DNA of 64,000 nt, from contig JAJKFJ010021624.1 of NCBI GenBank assembly GCA_027382625.1, positions 156,615-220,614 of the forward strand. Reading direction: 5' to 3'. This DNA is from Tetmemena sp. SeJ-2015. Its lineage: Eukaryota > Ciliophora > Spirotrichea > Sporadotrichida > Oxytrichidae. This document shows, one piece after another, positions 11,189 to 22,525 of this stretch (its first letter is position 1; each line of letters starts with the position of its first letter). A program made the position numbers and the translations under genes. A model generated the notes under the pieces. The model was not told the origin of the DNA and ran no database searches. It saw only the letters and a program-made list of their open reading frames with translations.

Positions 11189-12026
11189 TCTTAATTGCCT
11201 CCAAAATTTAATTTTACTTAATTAATGCGCGCTTAAATTAATTAAGTTTCTAAATCAAACATAATTAAGAACTTATTAGAGTCTTAATTCAAAACTTAAT
11301 TAAAAAGAGCCAAACTTATTGTTAAAATGCATGAAAATCACATCATTTTCAAGAATTTGTAATGAAGATTCAATAACTTCTCTCTAAGAGATTTCCAACT
11401 TATAATTTATTGCCTAATGATTAGGTATCAATTTTTGTTTTGCTATAAGTAATTTAGCTTCAAGACTTCCAGCCACATCAAGCTTAATATTTAGGTTTGC
11501 TATTTTATGACTGTATACCACTTTATAATTAAGACATTCTTAATTATATTAAGAGCATAAAGTAACACTACTTTTCCCTCCCTTTTTGCTATTTTCAGTG
11601 ATATTGGCAACCATAATCACTAGAGACTATGACATTTAAGCTATAAATGCTGTTTTTTGATGTGCAGAGATTGAATTCTGGAGGTTTTGAATTTATCTAA
11701 AATCTCATGGCCTAACATTCATTACTTATGCTTTCTCATTTTACCTCAATATCTTAATTGTCATAATGTTTGTTAATGCATTTGACTCAGTAAATATTGC
11801 TGACAGTCACTACTATTTCAAAAAATATGTTATTATAATATACAATTCAATGAGTAGTTTATGCTAGCCTTAAAACAAGCTTGAATGTTCAAAATAAATG
11901 GAAAAAGTAGAAGGGAAACAAGCTATAGTTTATTTATTAATTGTTTATGTCAACTTGAATTCAAATATTTTGGACTTTCAATAAAGAAAAAAATTTTAAA
12001 ATCTTTTTAAATTTTAAATTTAATTT
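11189..12026. other. AT-rich stretch, no gene seen
   Basis: Between the helicase start and the pointer that ends SEL1L block A. AT-rich, with no supported coding frame in the ciliate code. Confidence 0.6.
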
Positions 12027-13307
12027 TTAATTAAATCCATCAGCGCTACATCTTGCAACACGTGTGGACCTATATTCAGTTTTTTCCTCTCAACTACATC
12101 AAGACCATAAGATTATTGTACGTATTTAATCGTATCCAAAGCAGCCTACTCATAATAGAGAGCGCTAGTCTTGCATCTCTCATTCACTCCTAAACCATAT
12201 TTATACTTAAAGCCGAGGATGGATGAAGCCATGACTGATCTTTTCCTTTGTTCAGCTTTCTTCTCTTCAACCTCAACATCTTAATGGCGATTGTTCTACT
12301 TAGCTGATAGAAAATTAATTCAACAAATCCTATTGATCCGTGTTTTTGTCCAAATATACTGTGCTCATTTTAATTAACCTTATCTTTGGCCTTGTTTGAG
12401 GAAGAAGGAGATAGCTCTTGAGGGTCAGGTTCTTCTCCAAACAATGGATCTTGAAGAGAACTTAGGTAGTAGTTTAAGATTGCCTTGCTATTCATCTCTT
12501 GCTTGAACTCAGCAAGAGTGTAGTTCATTACAACTTATCCTGAGTCATCAACCATCTTATTCTTGTACAAATCTCTCCATACCTGCTTTGAAGTTAGCTC
12601 GTCTAGGTAGTGAAACTTCCCTTGCTCACTCCAAACGTTGTCTAGGAAAGTTCTTGAGGATGGAGTTAGACCATTCTCGAACATCATTCCCAAATACGCT
12701 CTTGCTTCCTTGTGTCCCATTAGGGCAGACGTGTAAATGTAGAAGAACATAAATTACATATATCACTAAAAAAGAAAGCATTTTCTTGACTCTCATCCAC
12801 CATTTCTAATCTTTTCAAAATGTCAGATGTTTGCACTTGCCTTCTGAAATGTGCCTTACCAAGTAAGAAGTAGAATTCTGAGAGCAGCTAGTTTACATCG
12901 TAAAAGTCTATGAGGAATTAATCTCTACCAAGCTCTTTTAAGGCTGAGGAAGTTTTAGCAGTTTGATAACCAAAGTTATTTAGAATGGATTGTATGAATT
13001 CCACTTCATTCTCAGGTATGTAATCAATAAATTTCACTGCAATTAGAAGTTTAAATTAAATGATATTGAATAGAAACTTTTGCTACTATCGGATTTGAGA
13101 TTTGATTCTTTCATTTTATAGAGCTATCATTAAGCATCTTTCAGACTCTTCCTTGCCTAAGTGTTAAAGTCTTAGTGTTGTGAGCATAATAGACAAGCTA
13201 AACTTGATAGGATAAAAGTGATCTTGAGAATCGAGAAAAATTATCTCAATTTTTAAAGTAAACTTAGCCAGGTATTTTTAGTTTTACTTATGAGAAAAAA
13301 TGGATTA
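12027..13307 (-). CDS. SEL1L: SEL1L/HRD3 homologue, N-terminal block (A) of a scrambled gene
   Basis: Block A codes for the start of the SEL1L-like protein. It includes a region reading SIMLTTLRLQHLGKEESERC, early Sel1 repeats (MGHKEARAYLGMMFENGL and MASSILGFKYKYGLGVNERC), and the linker HVLQDVALMDL, which aligns with the segment before the middle repeats of SEL1L. It ends at the pointer 12027-12036 shared with block B. At least one insert shifts the frame near 12760. The exact start is unsure: an ATG at about 13307 opens a frame that needs one IES to join the repeats. On the minus strand this block lies downstream of block C, so gene start and gene end meet at about 13.3-13.4 kb. Confidence 0.8.
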
Positions 13308-13398
13308 CCATTTTGTAAATTAATTAAGCTCAATCCACATTTGATTAATCTATAACTTAAGATATGAGTGAATACATAATTTGAGAATTATAATATGA

Positions 13399-14192
13399 TC
13401 AATGATTGCGTTTATAATCTCTTCTCAGTAGTTTAACCATGCCAGTGAAAGAAACTATGTACACCATAAACAAAAGACCAACAATCAGCTAAGACTTGGG
13501 AGACTCAGAATGAATTGAAACAAACTTCTTTACTGTGTCTACCATATCTAGCCTTTGCCATTTTCCATACAAACTTTTCAAATTATAATTTGAAAGTCTT
13601 TTTAATTTTTTACTTAAGAGATAAACAGGAGTGAGAGCTTGAGACTCCTCTTTCATTGCTTTTTCGTAGTAAATTTGAGCAACTTCCAAATCCAGGTTGA
13701 CTCCCATTCCAAAGTGATGAATCATCCCTAAATTGAAGAGAGCCTGCCCCTTAAGCTCAGAGTCCCTTGAGTAAGTTACCACTGACTGATAAAGCTCGAT
13801 GGCTTTCTGATAAGACTAATTGCATGCAATTCTATACAAATCTTAAGTACAACAAATCTCAAGCTTACCCGTAGTAATGGAAGTCTCCTAGTTTCAAATT
13901 AGCCTCATCTACTGTTTCTCTTTAAAGCGAGGCCATTTAGAAATACTTGTATGCCAAGTGCTTGTTTATGTTGAATACATAATTTAGGAAATACAGTTTA
14001 TTATATAATGAACTTCTTTGAGTCGCTAATTCCATGTCTCTTGAACTCTTGCTCTACAACTTCAGAGAGAAGAGATTTTTTATTGTCGAAAATATCGTAT
14101 TTGTCAAATAAGATAGCTGCATTCAACTATGCAACAGCCAGTCCTTGCTCAGCTAGTTCCATATAAATCACAGCAGCCTCTTAAAATCTCTC
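13399..14192 (-). CDS. SEL1L: SEL1L/HRD3 homologue, C-terminal block (C) of a scrambled gene
   Basis: Block C carries the last Sel1 repeats and the membrane anchor. After the pointer GAGAGATTT (14184-14192) it reads QEAAVIYMELAEQGLAVAQLN, then LGDFHYYG, QALFNLGMIHHFGMGVNLD and the PVYLLSKKLKRL end of the repeat region. The hydrophobic segment LIVGLLFMVYIVSFTG follows, then TGA at 13399. The order and wording match SEL1L after its central linker. Gaps near 13810-13870 and 13990 disrupt the frame and are probably IESs or introns. Although it is the 3' end of the gene, it lies 5' of blocks A and B on the same strand. The full gene would be about 900-1000 residues. Confidence 0.87.
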
Positions 14193-14513
14193 CCAAATGT
14201 TATAATATTCAAATATAGGTGAGAATTTAAATCAATTTATTATAATTTCAAGTAATAAGAAAGATACCTGTAAATGAGGGCTGTTAATAACCTTTAAGAC
14301 AATTAACTGCTTCTTGATCAACACTCATTTTAAATTTTAAGCAGTTCCATTAAGGATCTTCTAAGTTTAGTTAAATAATGGGTTCTTATTTGATTCTATT
14401 CAAAATTATCAAATTCTCATACATTTTTAAAATCCTAAAACTCAGCGAATCCTAGTAATAATTTTGTCACTTTGAAAAATCAACTTTAATTTGTTAATCA
14501 ACCACGTTATAAA

Positions 14514-15538
14514 ATGGGAGTGAGCCAGTCTAAAAAGCTTGACAAGAAACTACTTGTAAGTTGAAGAAATAAATATTTTTAACTTATATGTTTAGGAGAT
14601 GTTCACTCTTCAAGAAGCCCTGACAGTTGATCCAAACTTCACTAACATTATAAACCATAATCCCAACATCAAAGATCATTTGTTCACTGATGTAAGTTCT
14701 GACTCATCTGCCTCGTCACCAGCTCACAACTTTACTTCTCATCACATACTATTTTGCTTTTTAGATGAAAATGCGTTACACTCATTACGTGGCTCACTAA
14801 AAGAATCTTCCCCTTCTAAAAGAGATCCTGAAGCATCAACAGGGTAAAGACGATGTCAAGAATCTAGAAGATAGAGTAAGCATTATAAAGTGAAACTGAA
14901 AAATATTAATGAGGTCAATCAGCTCAAAGAGTTTAAATATAGTTTGGGAATAAAGTCGCACACATCGCTGCCTGTTAAAATGACCAGGAGATGATTCAAA
15001 TTTTAATAGAGAATGGAATTAACGTCTTCGACTCTAAAAATCATGTAAGAGTTTGCAAAAATATATTCCAGAACTGAATTTTTCTGTTTAGAAAGGTGAA
15101 ACGCCAATAGATATTGCTGGGATTTATAACTCAGAGAAGATTCAAGCTTAGATAGGCAGAGGGAAAATAGGCAGCTTCAAGTAAGTTAAAGCAAACTGTA
15201 TGAATGCCTTTAGATTAAGATCTCTGGAGGAAGAGAAGGAGCAAGATTATGAAGCAGCTATGGGGCCTAGAGATTAGGAAGCAAGAAGCATGAAAGTGGC
15301 CTAAAAGATGGACTGATACAATCATTAAGCAAAGCCAGCTAAAGAAATAGAGCAAGTGTATTCAAAATACCTAATTAATTATCTTTAAGTGAAAAAGCAC
15401 CCTAGATAGTTTGGCTCATTGCAAAGTGAAAGTTTTGAAAAGATGATGGAATAGGTAGTTTAGGAGAATCCATCAGTAGTCGGAAGCATATAAAATCTGG
15501 TTTCACTATAGAGAATTGAAAAGCCTTAGAAGCTTTGA
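14514..15538 (+). CDS. Ankyrin-repeat protein with four short introns
   Basis: The frame starts MGVSQSKKLDKKLL, a possible myristoylation start. Introns 14556-14595, 14692-14764, 14876-14942 and 15045-15091 have GTAAG/TAG borders. Splicing yields two to three ankyrin-like repeats (MRYTHYVAHQKNLPLLKEIL; KVAHIAACQNDQEMIQILIE; KGETPIDIAGIYNSEKIQ), followed by a charged tail. A TGA occurs in frame at 15314-15316, in KMD-TGA-YNHQAKPAKEIEQVY, and the frame continues for 73 more codons to a TGA at 15536. The partner and role are unknown. It starts about 170 bases from the unexplained frame MSVDQEAVNCLKG, which runs the other way near 14.27-14.33 kb. Confidence 0.75.
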
Positions 15539-15701
15539 GCGCGTCTTTGCTCTCAGAGAGATAATAAAAGAGTTTAGAAATTTGTATTCACTTCTTGAGT
15601 TATTTATTTCTTTACTCATTTGAAATTGTTTTATTAAAAGCAGAGCTTAAAAAGAAAACTTAAAAAGCAAGTTTAATTATTTCTGATACAAAATTAAATT
15701 A

Positions 15702-16730
15702 ATGGCCCTTATTTTGTTGTTTTAAAAGCGCAATTTCGGCACAGTCAAGTTGAGTTCCTTAGCTAAAACTCTCTAATAAATCGAGAATACTGCTTCAAGA
15801 AATGCTAAGACTGATATCTTCTTTAATTACATCTAGCTTATCTTTAAAGAAATTAAATTATTTAATTTGAATATTATCGCTCAAGATACCGAGGCACTTG
15901 GCGATGTTGTAAGATTCACAACATCCAAATTAATTGTGAGACTTAATAAATAAATTTATGAATCCTAATTCAAGCCTTCCTTCAATGACAAGTTTGAACT
16001 TATGACAGCAGGCAAAATTATCTCCTAAAGTCTGATTAATCGCTTTTAAATCCAATTATCAAACGACAAACTCAAGGAACTTTATCAAAAAATGGGTGAC
16101 TATGGAGATATCGCTGCCTCTCTATTGGCCGAGGAGAAAAACTCTGAAGCCTCAAATGATTTATCAATTTATCCTTGTTATTTAAGATTTGGGGAATTAA
16201 AGTGCTGACTTGGACTTGATTCTTAACCTATTCAATGAGAACAGATTTTTAAAAGGTGACTCTAGTACAGAGTAGAGGCTAAAAAATATAGTTGAGATCT
16301 TGAAGTTGTGCTAAACCCCAGAAGAAATAAAGTATGTTGTTCGCTCTCTTGATAATTTTTATTTAATTTTTATGTCAGCTAAATACTAAATGATATTGTA
16401 AGACACATTAAAGCGATGATTAACTAGAGTTTAGGGACTGAGAATAGGAATCTCAACCAAGACTATAGAGAATTGTATATTGAAGCTTTACAATATGAAA
16501 TTGCTTTCTATTGAAGATGTCAACAAATTTGAGAGCGATATTTTCGGCCTTATCTATTAAATAAGTTTAATTTATTGTGTAAGGCCACAAGATTATTGGA
16601 AATAAAATAAATACCACACAAGAGGGCTATGAATATTTTTAATATTTATTGGCATAGAGAACTAAGAAGAAGAAAAAAGTTCCTCCCGACTTACAATAGG
16701 TAAATATAACTTCCCCTTAAATGCTAATTA
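15702..16730 (+). CDS. LIG1: DNA ligase I, N-terminal part
   Basis: ATP-dependent DNA ligase that seals Okazaki nicks. This part holds the helical DNA-binding domain: FGTVKLSSLAKTLQQIENTASR, GDYGDIAASLLAEEK, and LRIGISTKTIENC, which matches the conserved RIG segment of LIG1. Frame changes near 16190 and 16380-16430 mark IESs, and one more must lie between YCVRPQDYW and the end. The block ends at the 12-bp pointer AAATGCTAATTA (16719-16730), which recurs at 19788-19799. The chosen start ATG (15702) gives MALILLFQKRNFG; an upstream coding segment could be missing. Confidence 0.8.
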
Positions 16731-19700
16731 AACATTTTCAATCACATAATATTTTATTGAATAATATATTTCCCCTTTTAGAAATTAAGATGAATTTATT
16801 CTATGGCTTATGCTTATTAATTTAAATAATTCATATCTATTCTATACAGCCTTAATTGAATTAGAAAATTTTTGGTTTTTAATTTGATTATCAAAATGTT
16901 TTGCATTATAGGTTGAGAGCAGAATCCTAGATTAAGTTGCGGAAAATTTATAATAAAATAGAAATTAGATTTAAACATAGCCCTAAATGGAAACAGAAAA
17001 ACTAGAAGAGAGAAAAGCATTCATGACTGTGAAAAATGAAAACCCATTGCGCAGGAGAGAAGAATGGGCTGTCAGCCTCCGCAAGAATAAGACCAGAGAG
17101 ATTATAGAAAGCAAGAGGAAGAGAGAGTTCATTCCCCCAGCCCAGGTCAACCCATATTCTCTTAATGCGGATTAGCAAGAGAATTTCGCCCTCTCACAGA
17201 TCGAGAATAATAGGCCTTAAGATCGAATGGATGGCCTCACTAGTGCTGCTGATGAAGAACAATCTGAGATTGTGAGTTTCATCGAGAGTTTGCTTCCCTA
17301 AATTAGAATAATAAATAGTTATAAGGAATAGTAAATATCCTCTGATTAAATACTTTAAAATGGTTTAGGATATCCCTCACGAGGATACTTAAAGGAAACT
17401 AAACCACTTGATAGATTTACTTCTTCCAACTCAAGCAGAGATTTAAGATAACAATTTCTTAGATTAGGGCATAGATACCAGAACTAAGGTCCTCAAGTTC
17501 ATCAGACTAAACTCAAACTATTTTATGAAAGATCAGTTATTTTTTATTTAGACCTAAAATTTAGGTTTATGCTTGCAAGATCACCTGATTTAGAATTGCT
17601 GCCCTCTTCTTTAGTTCTTAGAGGAATCCGGACTGATATTTAGAATATGCCAGATGCTGGATTTCATGTCAAACTCAATGCATAGAGCCTACATTTCAGA
17701 GTTGCTCTATGAGAGTATGTGGATGATTTTAAACTTTTCTTCTGAAGATAGTGATTTTTGCAGACACCTCACTCATCCTGACTACAATCTGACTGTGATC
17801 ATGAGTAAAATTCTACGCAACTGTCCTGACCCAATTGAGCAAAATATCCTGTGGACTTACTTCAATTTCTTAGGGGACCTCGACAAGGATGTTCAAAAAG
17901 CTGTCATGATAAGCGAATGTTTTTTCATGGATTATTTAGCTAACATGATCAACTAAAATTTATAGTTTATTTAAATTTTATAATAATCTCTCTTTAAATC
18001 ATTTTATTAAGTTACTAGAATTAGATAAGTAGAAACATCTTGGTGATATTACCTTGGGGTCTTAAGAATCTCGTAAAGTCTAATCAACTTAATCTAGATG
18101 GATATGAGATAGTGGTCATGTTGCTATGTAGGGCTAGCTCTTTTAATTTATTAAGCTTTTATTTTAAAAGATAGCGACGAAATCATTAAAGAGAGCAACT
18201 TAAAATTAAAGAGAAAGGAGGTTCTGCTCAGTGAAATAATGGAAGCTTTGTCAGAAATCTTTAAAACGTACCTAGATGACTTAAGTGATAAGGTTTTACA
18301 TTTCAACTTGGAATCTATGGTGGAGATTACACTGCAGTCAGACCAATTTAAAGTTATCCTTCAGGCAGTAAGGTTCATCGGAGCAATAATGTCCTCATCC
18401 GATTCGATAGCTACTCTTTTCTTGCAAAGAATACCAGATCTTCATCTCTTACTTTGCCAGAATTAAATTAAATAGTTTTCTTAATCTAGAATGTGATGAG
18501 CGGAAAACTCGGCCTGAATGCTGACAACGGAACTAATTTACTATTGTTTAATTACTTTTTTTATTCAGAGAAGAGAAAGAAGTCGATTTTGAAGCAGATC
18601 TTTTGGATTTTCTCAAACATGGCACTTCTACCTACAGAGTACCGCGATAAGTTGCTAGAGCCTCAAATCATGGACCTTCCCAAAGAGCTGCTGCACAACT
18701 AAAAATTCTATTTAGACTTTAAGTTATAAAACTTTGAGAACACCTATCCGGATGTGTTTTAGGAGTGTATGTTTTTCGTGTGCAATCTAGTGATTCACTG
18801 CAACAATTACCAGTTTAGAAATGCGCTAGTCAGTAAAGACCTAGTTCACCTTCTAGTAAAGTTGATTGAGAATCGATCATACTAGAAAAGACTGCTTGTA
18901 AAATATTTAAAATCACTCTGTCTTAATATTTATTAAACTTATAAGTGCGTTTGAGGCACTTGACAGGTACTTCGACTTCGACAGGAAATGCAACGAAGGC
19001 ACAGAAAATGAGGAAACTATAAGGAATTATTTTGAGTCAATCGGTGGGCTTGATGCACTACAATAGTACTATAGTCAATACGACTTCGATATTTTCAGCA
19101 TACTTTATAAGTTAAAATGGATTTAATGTTTCAGCCCTGCCTCAGGTTTAATTGAGAAGTACTTCAATGATTTAGATATGCCCAATGATAAGTTTTTAAC
19201 TCAGCAGTATCAGAACACTGCGAACATTCATGACGACACAAGACCCCCTCCAGATTTTGGAGAAGGATATGGAGGTCCTGCCGATATTATAAGAAAACAT
19301 TTAAATTGGAAATTTATGTAAAAAAATATAATTATCTATATAAAATATCAGTATACCTTTGATTTATAACTGAAGAAATTTTTATAAAGAATTCATAAGT
19401 TTTAAAATTTTAAAGTTTCAAACCTATTTTGAAATTCTGTTGATCATAATCTTTAAAGATATTTACTAAAGTCTATAAATAAAATAGAGGCCACAATTTG
19501 AGATATTAGATTTTAAATTTTATATCTCTGTAGATATTCTATTATCTTGGTATTTATAAGAAGTTTAAATTTATGCAACTGTAAATTAAAACTAAATCTC
19601 TACTATTTAATTTATTAGTGTTTAATTTCCTATATTTTAATATGGATGGAAACTCAAATGGCAATGATGGAGGTTATAACATTTGATCAGAGAACTCACC

Positions 19701-19799
19701 ATGCACCAAACTTAAAAACTTTTGATAACTTATTATTTTAGCTTAAGATTTAAATTCTTCTCATTCTACTTTAGATTATTTTTTTTAAAATGCTAATTA
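16719..19799. other. 3.07-kb IES of the ligase gene containing a complete importin-alpha gene
   Basis: Bounded by AAATGCTAATTA at 16719-16730 and 19788-19799 in the same orientation. Joining the flanks gives LPLKCQLGVPMKPMLGRP, the conserved LIG1 segment before the catalytic lysine. The 2.4-kb importin-alpha gene lies inside on the same strand, so this is a nested (Russian-doll) arrangement. Confidence 0.8.
16987..19432 (+). CDS. Importin subunit alpha (armadillo-repeat nuclear import receptor)
   Basis: Binds nuclear localisation signals and hands cargo to importin beta. The N-terminus (METEKLEERKAFMTVKNENP, then RRREEWAVSLRKNKTREI) is a recognisable importin-beta-binding domain: basic clusters followed by a helix with KRKRE. 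Later parts read as ARM helices, for example YESMWMILNFSSEDSD, WTYFNFLGDLDKDVQKAVM and KQIFWIFSNMALLP. An acidic/aromatic tail follows (GLDALQQYYSQYDFDIF ... GEGYGGPADIIRKHL). Frame breaks at about 17290, 17960, 18130, 18470 and 18920 show several introns or IESs; not all borders could be fixed. The first TGA in the final frame is at 19430; a TAA at about 19320 would also make a natural end. The whole gene sits in a ligase IES. Confidence 0.8.
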
Positions 19800-21644
19800 G
19801 GAGTGCCCATGAAGCCTATGCTGGGTAGACCTGCAAAAACTTTTGAAGAATTCTTAAAACTCACAAAGAAATTTAAATTATAATGATGTATTTATTTCTA
19901 TAAATTTAGGCGTGAGAGAGACGACTATGTGATTGCAGAGTATAAATACGATGGAGAAAGAACTCAAATTCACTTTTATGGCCGATTTGATTAGCTTGTA
20001 GTTAACCTCTTCAGCAGAAACTTCGACAATTAAAATGACAAATTCTGGCGATTATTGAAATTTCATTTAAATTCAATTTAATTGAAAAGATTAGTAGAAA
20101 GACTTCAAGAGTTCTTTAAAAATGCGCAAGCAAAGGGAATAGAGAGCTTGATTTTAGATGGGGAAGTAATCTATGTCCATAATAAAACTAAAAAGATTCT
20201 CCCCTTCTAGGATATCAAGAGGAGACTCAAAAGCACAGCTGATGAAGATATAATCAATGAGTAAGCTGTTGTCACAAATTAAAGGTAAAATACTTTTATT
20301 ATGATAATTATTGAATAAATGAAAGTCCCTATTCTGATTTCATCGAAAATGAGAGCAGACCAGTTGTAGTACTCTTTGATATTTTGAGTTTGAATGGTGA
20401 GAGTTAGTTAATGAAGCCTATCTTAGAGAGGAGGAAAATACTTGAGGAACTCTTTAATGAGAATTTAGAAGACGTATTTATGATGCCCAGGTATGAAGTC
20501 TTAAGAGTTGATCAGCCATAAGAAATTATTTAGTCACAGTAAGAAGAATCTAAGGTAATTTTGTAAGAAGAATCTAAGATGATGGAAGATAAAGTAAAAA
20601 TCAAAAGACCAAGAAAAAGCAAGAATAAAGAGAAAGAACTTCAGGTAGAGGAAAAAGGAGAAGAAATCAAGCAATAATCAGATAGTTAAAATATAGAATC
20701 TCTATCCTAAAGTCTCAAATATAACCCATAGACAGCTGAATAAATCGATATTATTTTTAAGATAGATTGATGACTGACTCTAAAAGAGATGATTGTGAGG
20801 GACTAATTTTAAAATCCGCAAATGAGGACTCTTATTACGATATTACAGGCACTCGCTCTCAATAGTGGGTAAAAATAAAGCATAGCCTTGATCGAAATAA
20901 CTCAGGTATGAGGGACACCCTTGATTTAATTCCACTAGGTGCTTTTTACGGAAGAGGTAAAAGGACAGGAGTATTTGGAGCTTTCTTCAATTTATTTATT
21001 ATAAATTAATAGAGGAATTAAGAAAATTAATTGGCTAATTTGATAATCTTCATTTATGCTTATATAATTGAAGGATTTAATCTTGCTAGGCGCTTACAAC
21101 AGAGAACAAAATAAGTTTGAAGCGCTCTGTAAGATGGCACTGGCTTTAAAAATGAGGATCTGAAAACTTTGAGCGAATAAATTTAGCCTTTCATACTTGA
21201 GGAGAAGCCCCCTGCCTTCAATATAAGCAGTGCAATAAAACCAGACGCATACATCAGCCCAACGCTCATTTGGGAAATAGGAGCAGACTTCATTTTAGTT
21301 GTTATTATATTGACTCATTCTCACTGAGTAAGGTGTATACAATTGGCCAAGGTGAACTTAAGAAAGTAGACTCTGAGGGAAAATTAAATTTATTGGACTC
21401 AAATTAAGGACTATCCCTCCGCTTTCCTAAATTTATCAGAGACAGGCCTGACAAGAGATTTCATAATCATTTAAGTTCGCAGGTTAAGAATGATGAGAGT
21501 ACAAATAATGAGGAGATTGGTACTGAAGTACAAGAGATATTGCGTATGTATCATATGGACATAGAACTCTTTGCATTACAAATTAAAAACCCAACCAGTA
21601 ATACAAATGACTCACTGCAAAATGCTAAAGAGGCTAAACTTTGA
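19788..21644 (+). CDS. LIG1: DNA ligase I, catalytic part
   Basis: Continues after the 3.07-kb IES: VPMKPMLGRPAKTFEEFLK, then the nucleotidyltransferase motif EYKYDGERTQIH with the AMP-binding lysine, LILDGEVIYV (motif III), RPVVVLFDILSLNG, EGLILKS (motif IV), QQWVKIKHSL (motif V), and LSLRFPKFIRDRPDK near the OB-fold end. Stop TGA at 21642. IESs include 19869-19908 (pointer AAATTTA) and 21286-21315 (pointer GACT); others lie near 20050, 20280 and 20980-21080. An unusual charged insert rich in E, K and Q (about 20530-20720) separates two catalytic motifs. The identity is certain from motif order. Confidence 0.92.
19869..19908. other. 33-bp IES, pointer AAATTTA
   Basis: Seven-base direct repeats at 19869-19875 and 19902-19908. 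Excision gives KKFRRERDDYVIAEYKYDGER in the ligase. Confidence 0.8.
21286..21315. other. 26-bp IES, pointer GACT
   Basis: GACT at 21286-21289 and 21312-21315. Removal joins WEIGAD to SFSLSKVYTIGQGEL, matching the ligase WEV.AD.+LSP.Y pattern. Confidence 0.7.
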
Positions 21645-21765
21645 ATGAAAGCTACAATATTGGATTTTAATCATTGAATTCTTAATTTCATTTTCATTAA
21701 TTTAGTTATGAAGTCCAAGATTTTATTTAAATTATTTTAATTATTAAATTAGAAAGTTAAAATTC

Positions 21766-22205
21766 AGGACGGATACGACCAATCCATTGGCTGGTGGGTG
21801 AGTGCTTAAAAGAGGTAAGGGATAATGGCAGCCGAAGCTCTGGGGAAGGTGGTTGAGCTGCTCACTGGAGAGATAATCAAAGGTGAGTGGTTCCCACTCA
21901 CCCTCCTAATCCTTGTAGGCGTTGAGGGACGAGATCTATGGGCAAACACTCAGTCATGCAGCTGGACAGCGAAGCCAGACTCTACGGAGCAGCGACTTGC
22001 TCTCGGTCCGAAGCTACCGGATTTTTTTTCTCCTTCTAGGTTTTTTTGGATGGTGAAGCCGGGGGCTTCTGCTCAGAATGTGAGGTGGGTGCCACGTGTT
22101 TAATATCCCTATTCGGCTGGTAGGTTTGTGTGCGTCAGATAAGTGCGTCACAGCAATATCATTGACGTCACGGCCTATCTTATTTATGCCGGGGGCCCTT
22201 TAATT
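21766..22205. other. GC-rich island of foreign composition
   Basis: About 440 bp with far higher GC than any neighbour. It contains a perfect 9-bp hairpin (21882-21890 with 21894-21902), repeated GCCGGGGG words, a palindromic TGACGTCA, and an apparent frame starting MAAEALGKVVELLTGEIIKG at 21825 that soon loses coding character. Nothing matches a ciliate gene in this code. It could be a mobile-element fragment, an endogenised foreign sequence or an assembly artefact; I cannot assign it. Confidence 0.5.
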
Positions 22206-22525
22206 CCCTTTAATCATTATTTAAATTAATTAATTAAATAAGTGTATAACTAAATTTAACATTTATAATATACAGGAATAAACTTATGATCTTAACTAAA
22301 TTTAGAATATAAGGCTTTACGAATTAGTTTATTTAAAAATAATTTCTTCTTCTGCCAAATCATATTTATTTTCTTAAGAGTGAGTATAAAATAGGTAGTG
22401 TAAAAATCTAGAAAAAGAAATTAACATAAAAATTTAATTAGCTAATTACTAGTGGATTAGTTATTATTTACTTAAAATGGAACTTCAGAAAAGTTTTCTA
22501 TACCGCATTTAAAACTCCTATCATT

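Noticed and set aside
13489..13782. Second, independent Sel1-repeat gene
   Set aside because: Its repeats align only to the C-terminal part of SEL1L, and its first pointer matches the end of the middle block, so it is one scrambled gene.
21825..22103. 92-residue open frame in the GC-rich island
   Set aside because: Standard-code frame in composition unlike any gene here; coding character is lost after about 20 residues and no family is recognised. Kept only as part of the island.
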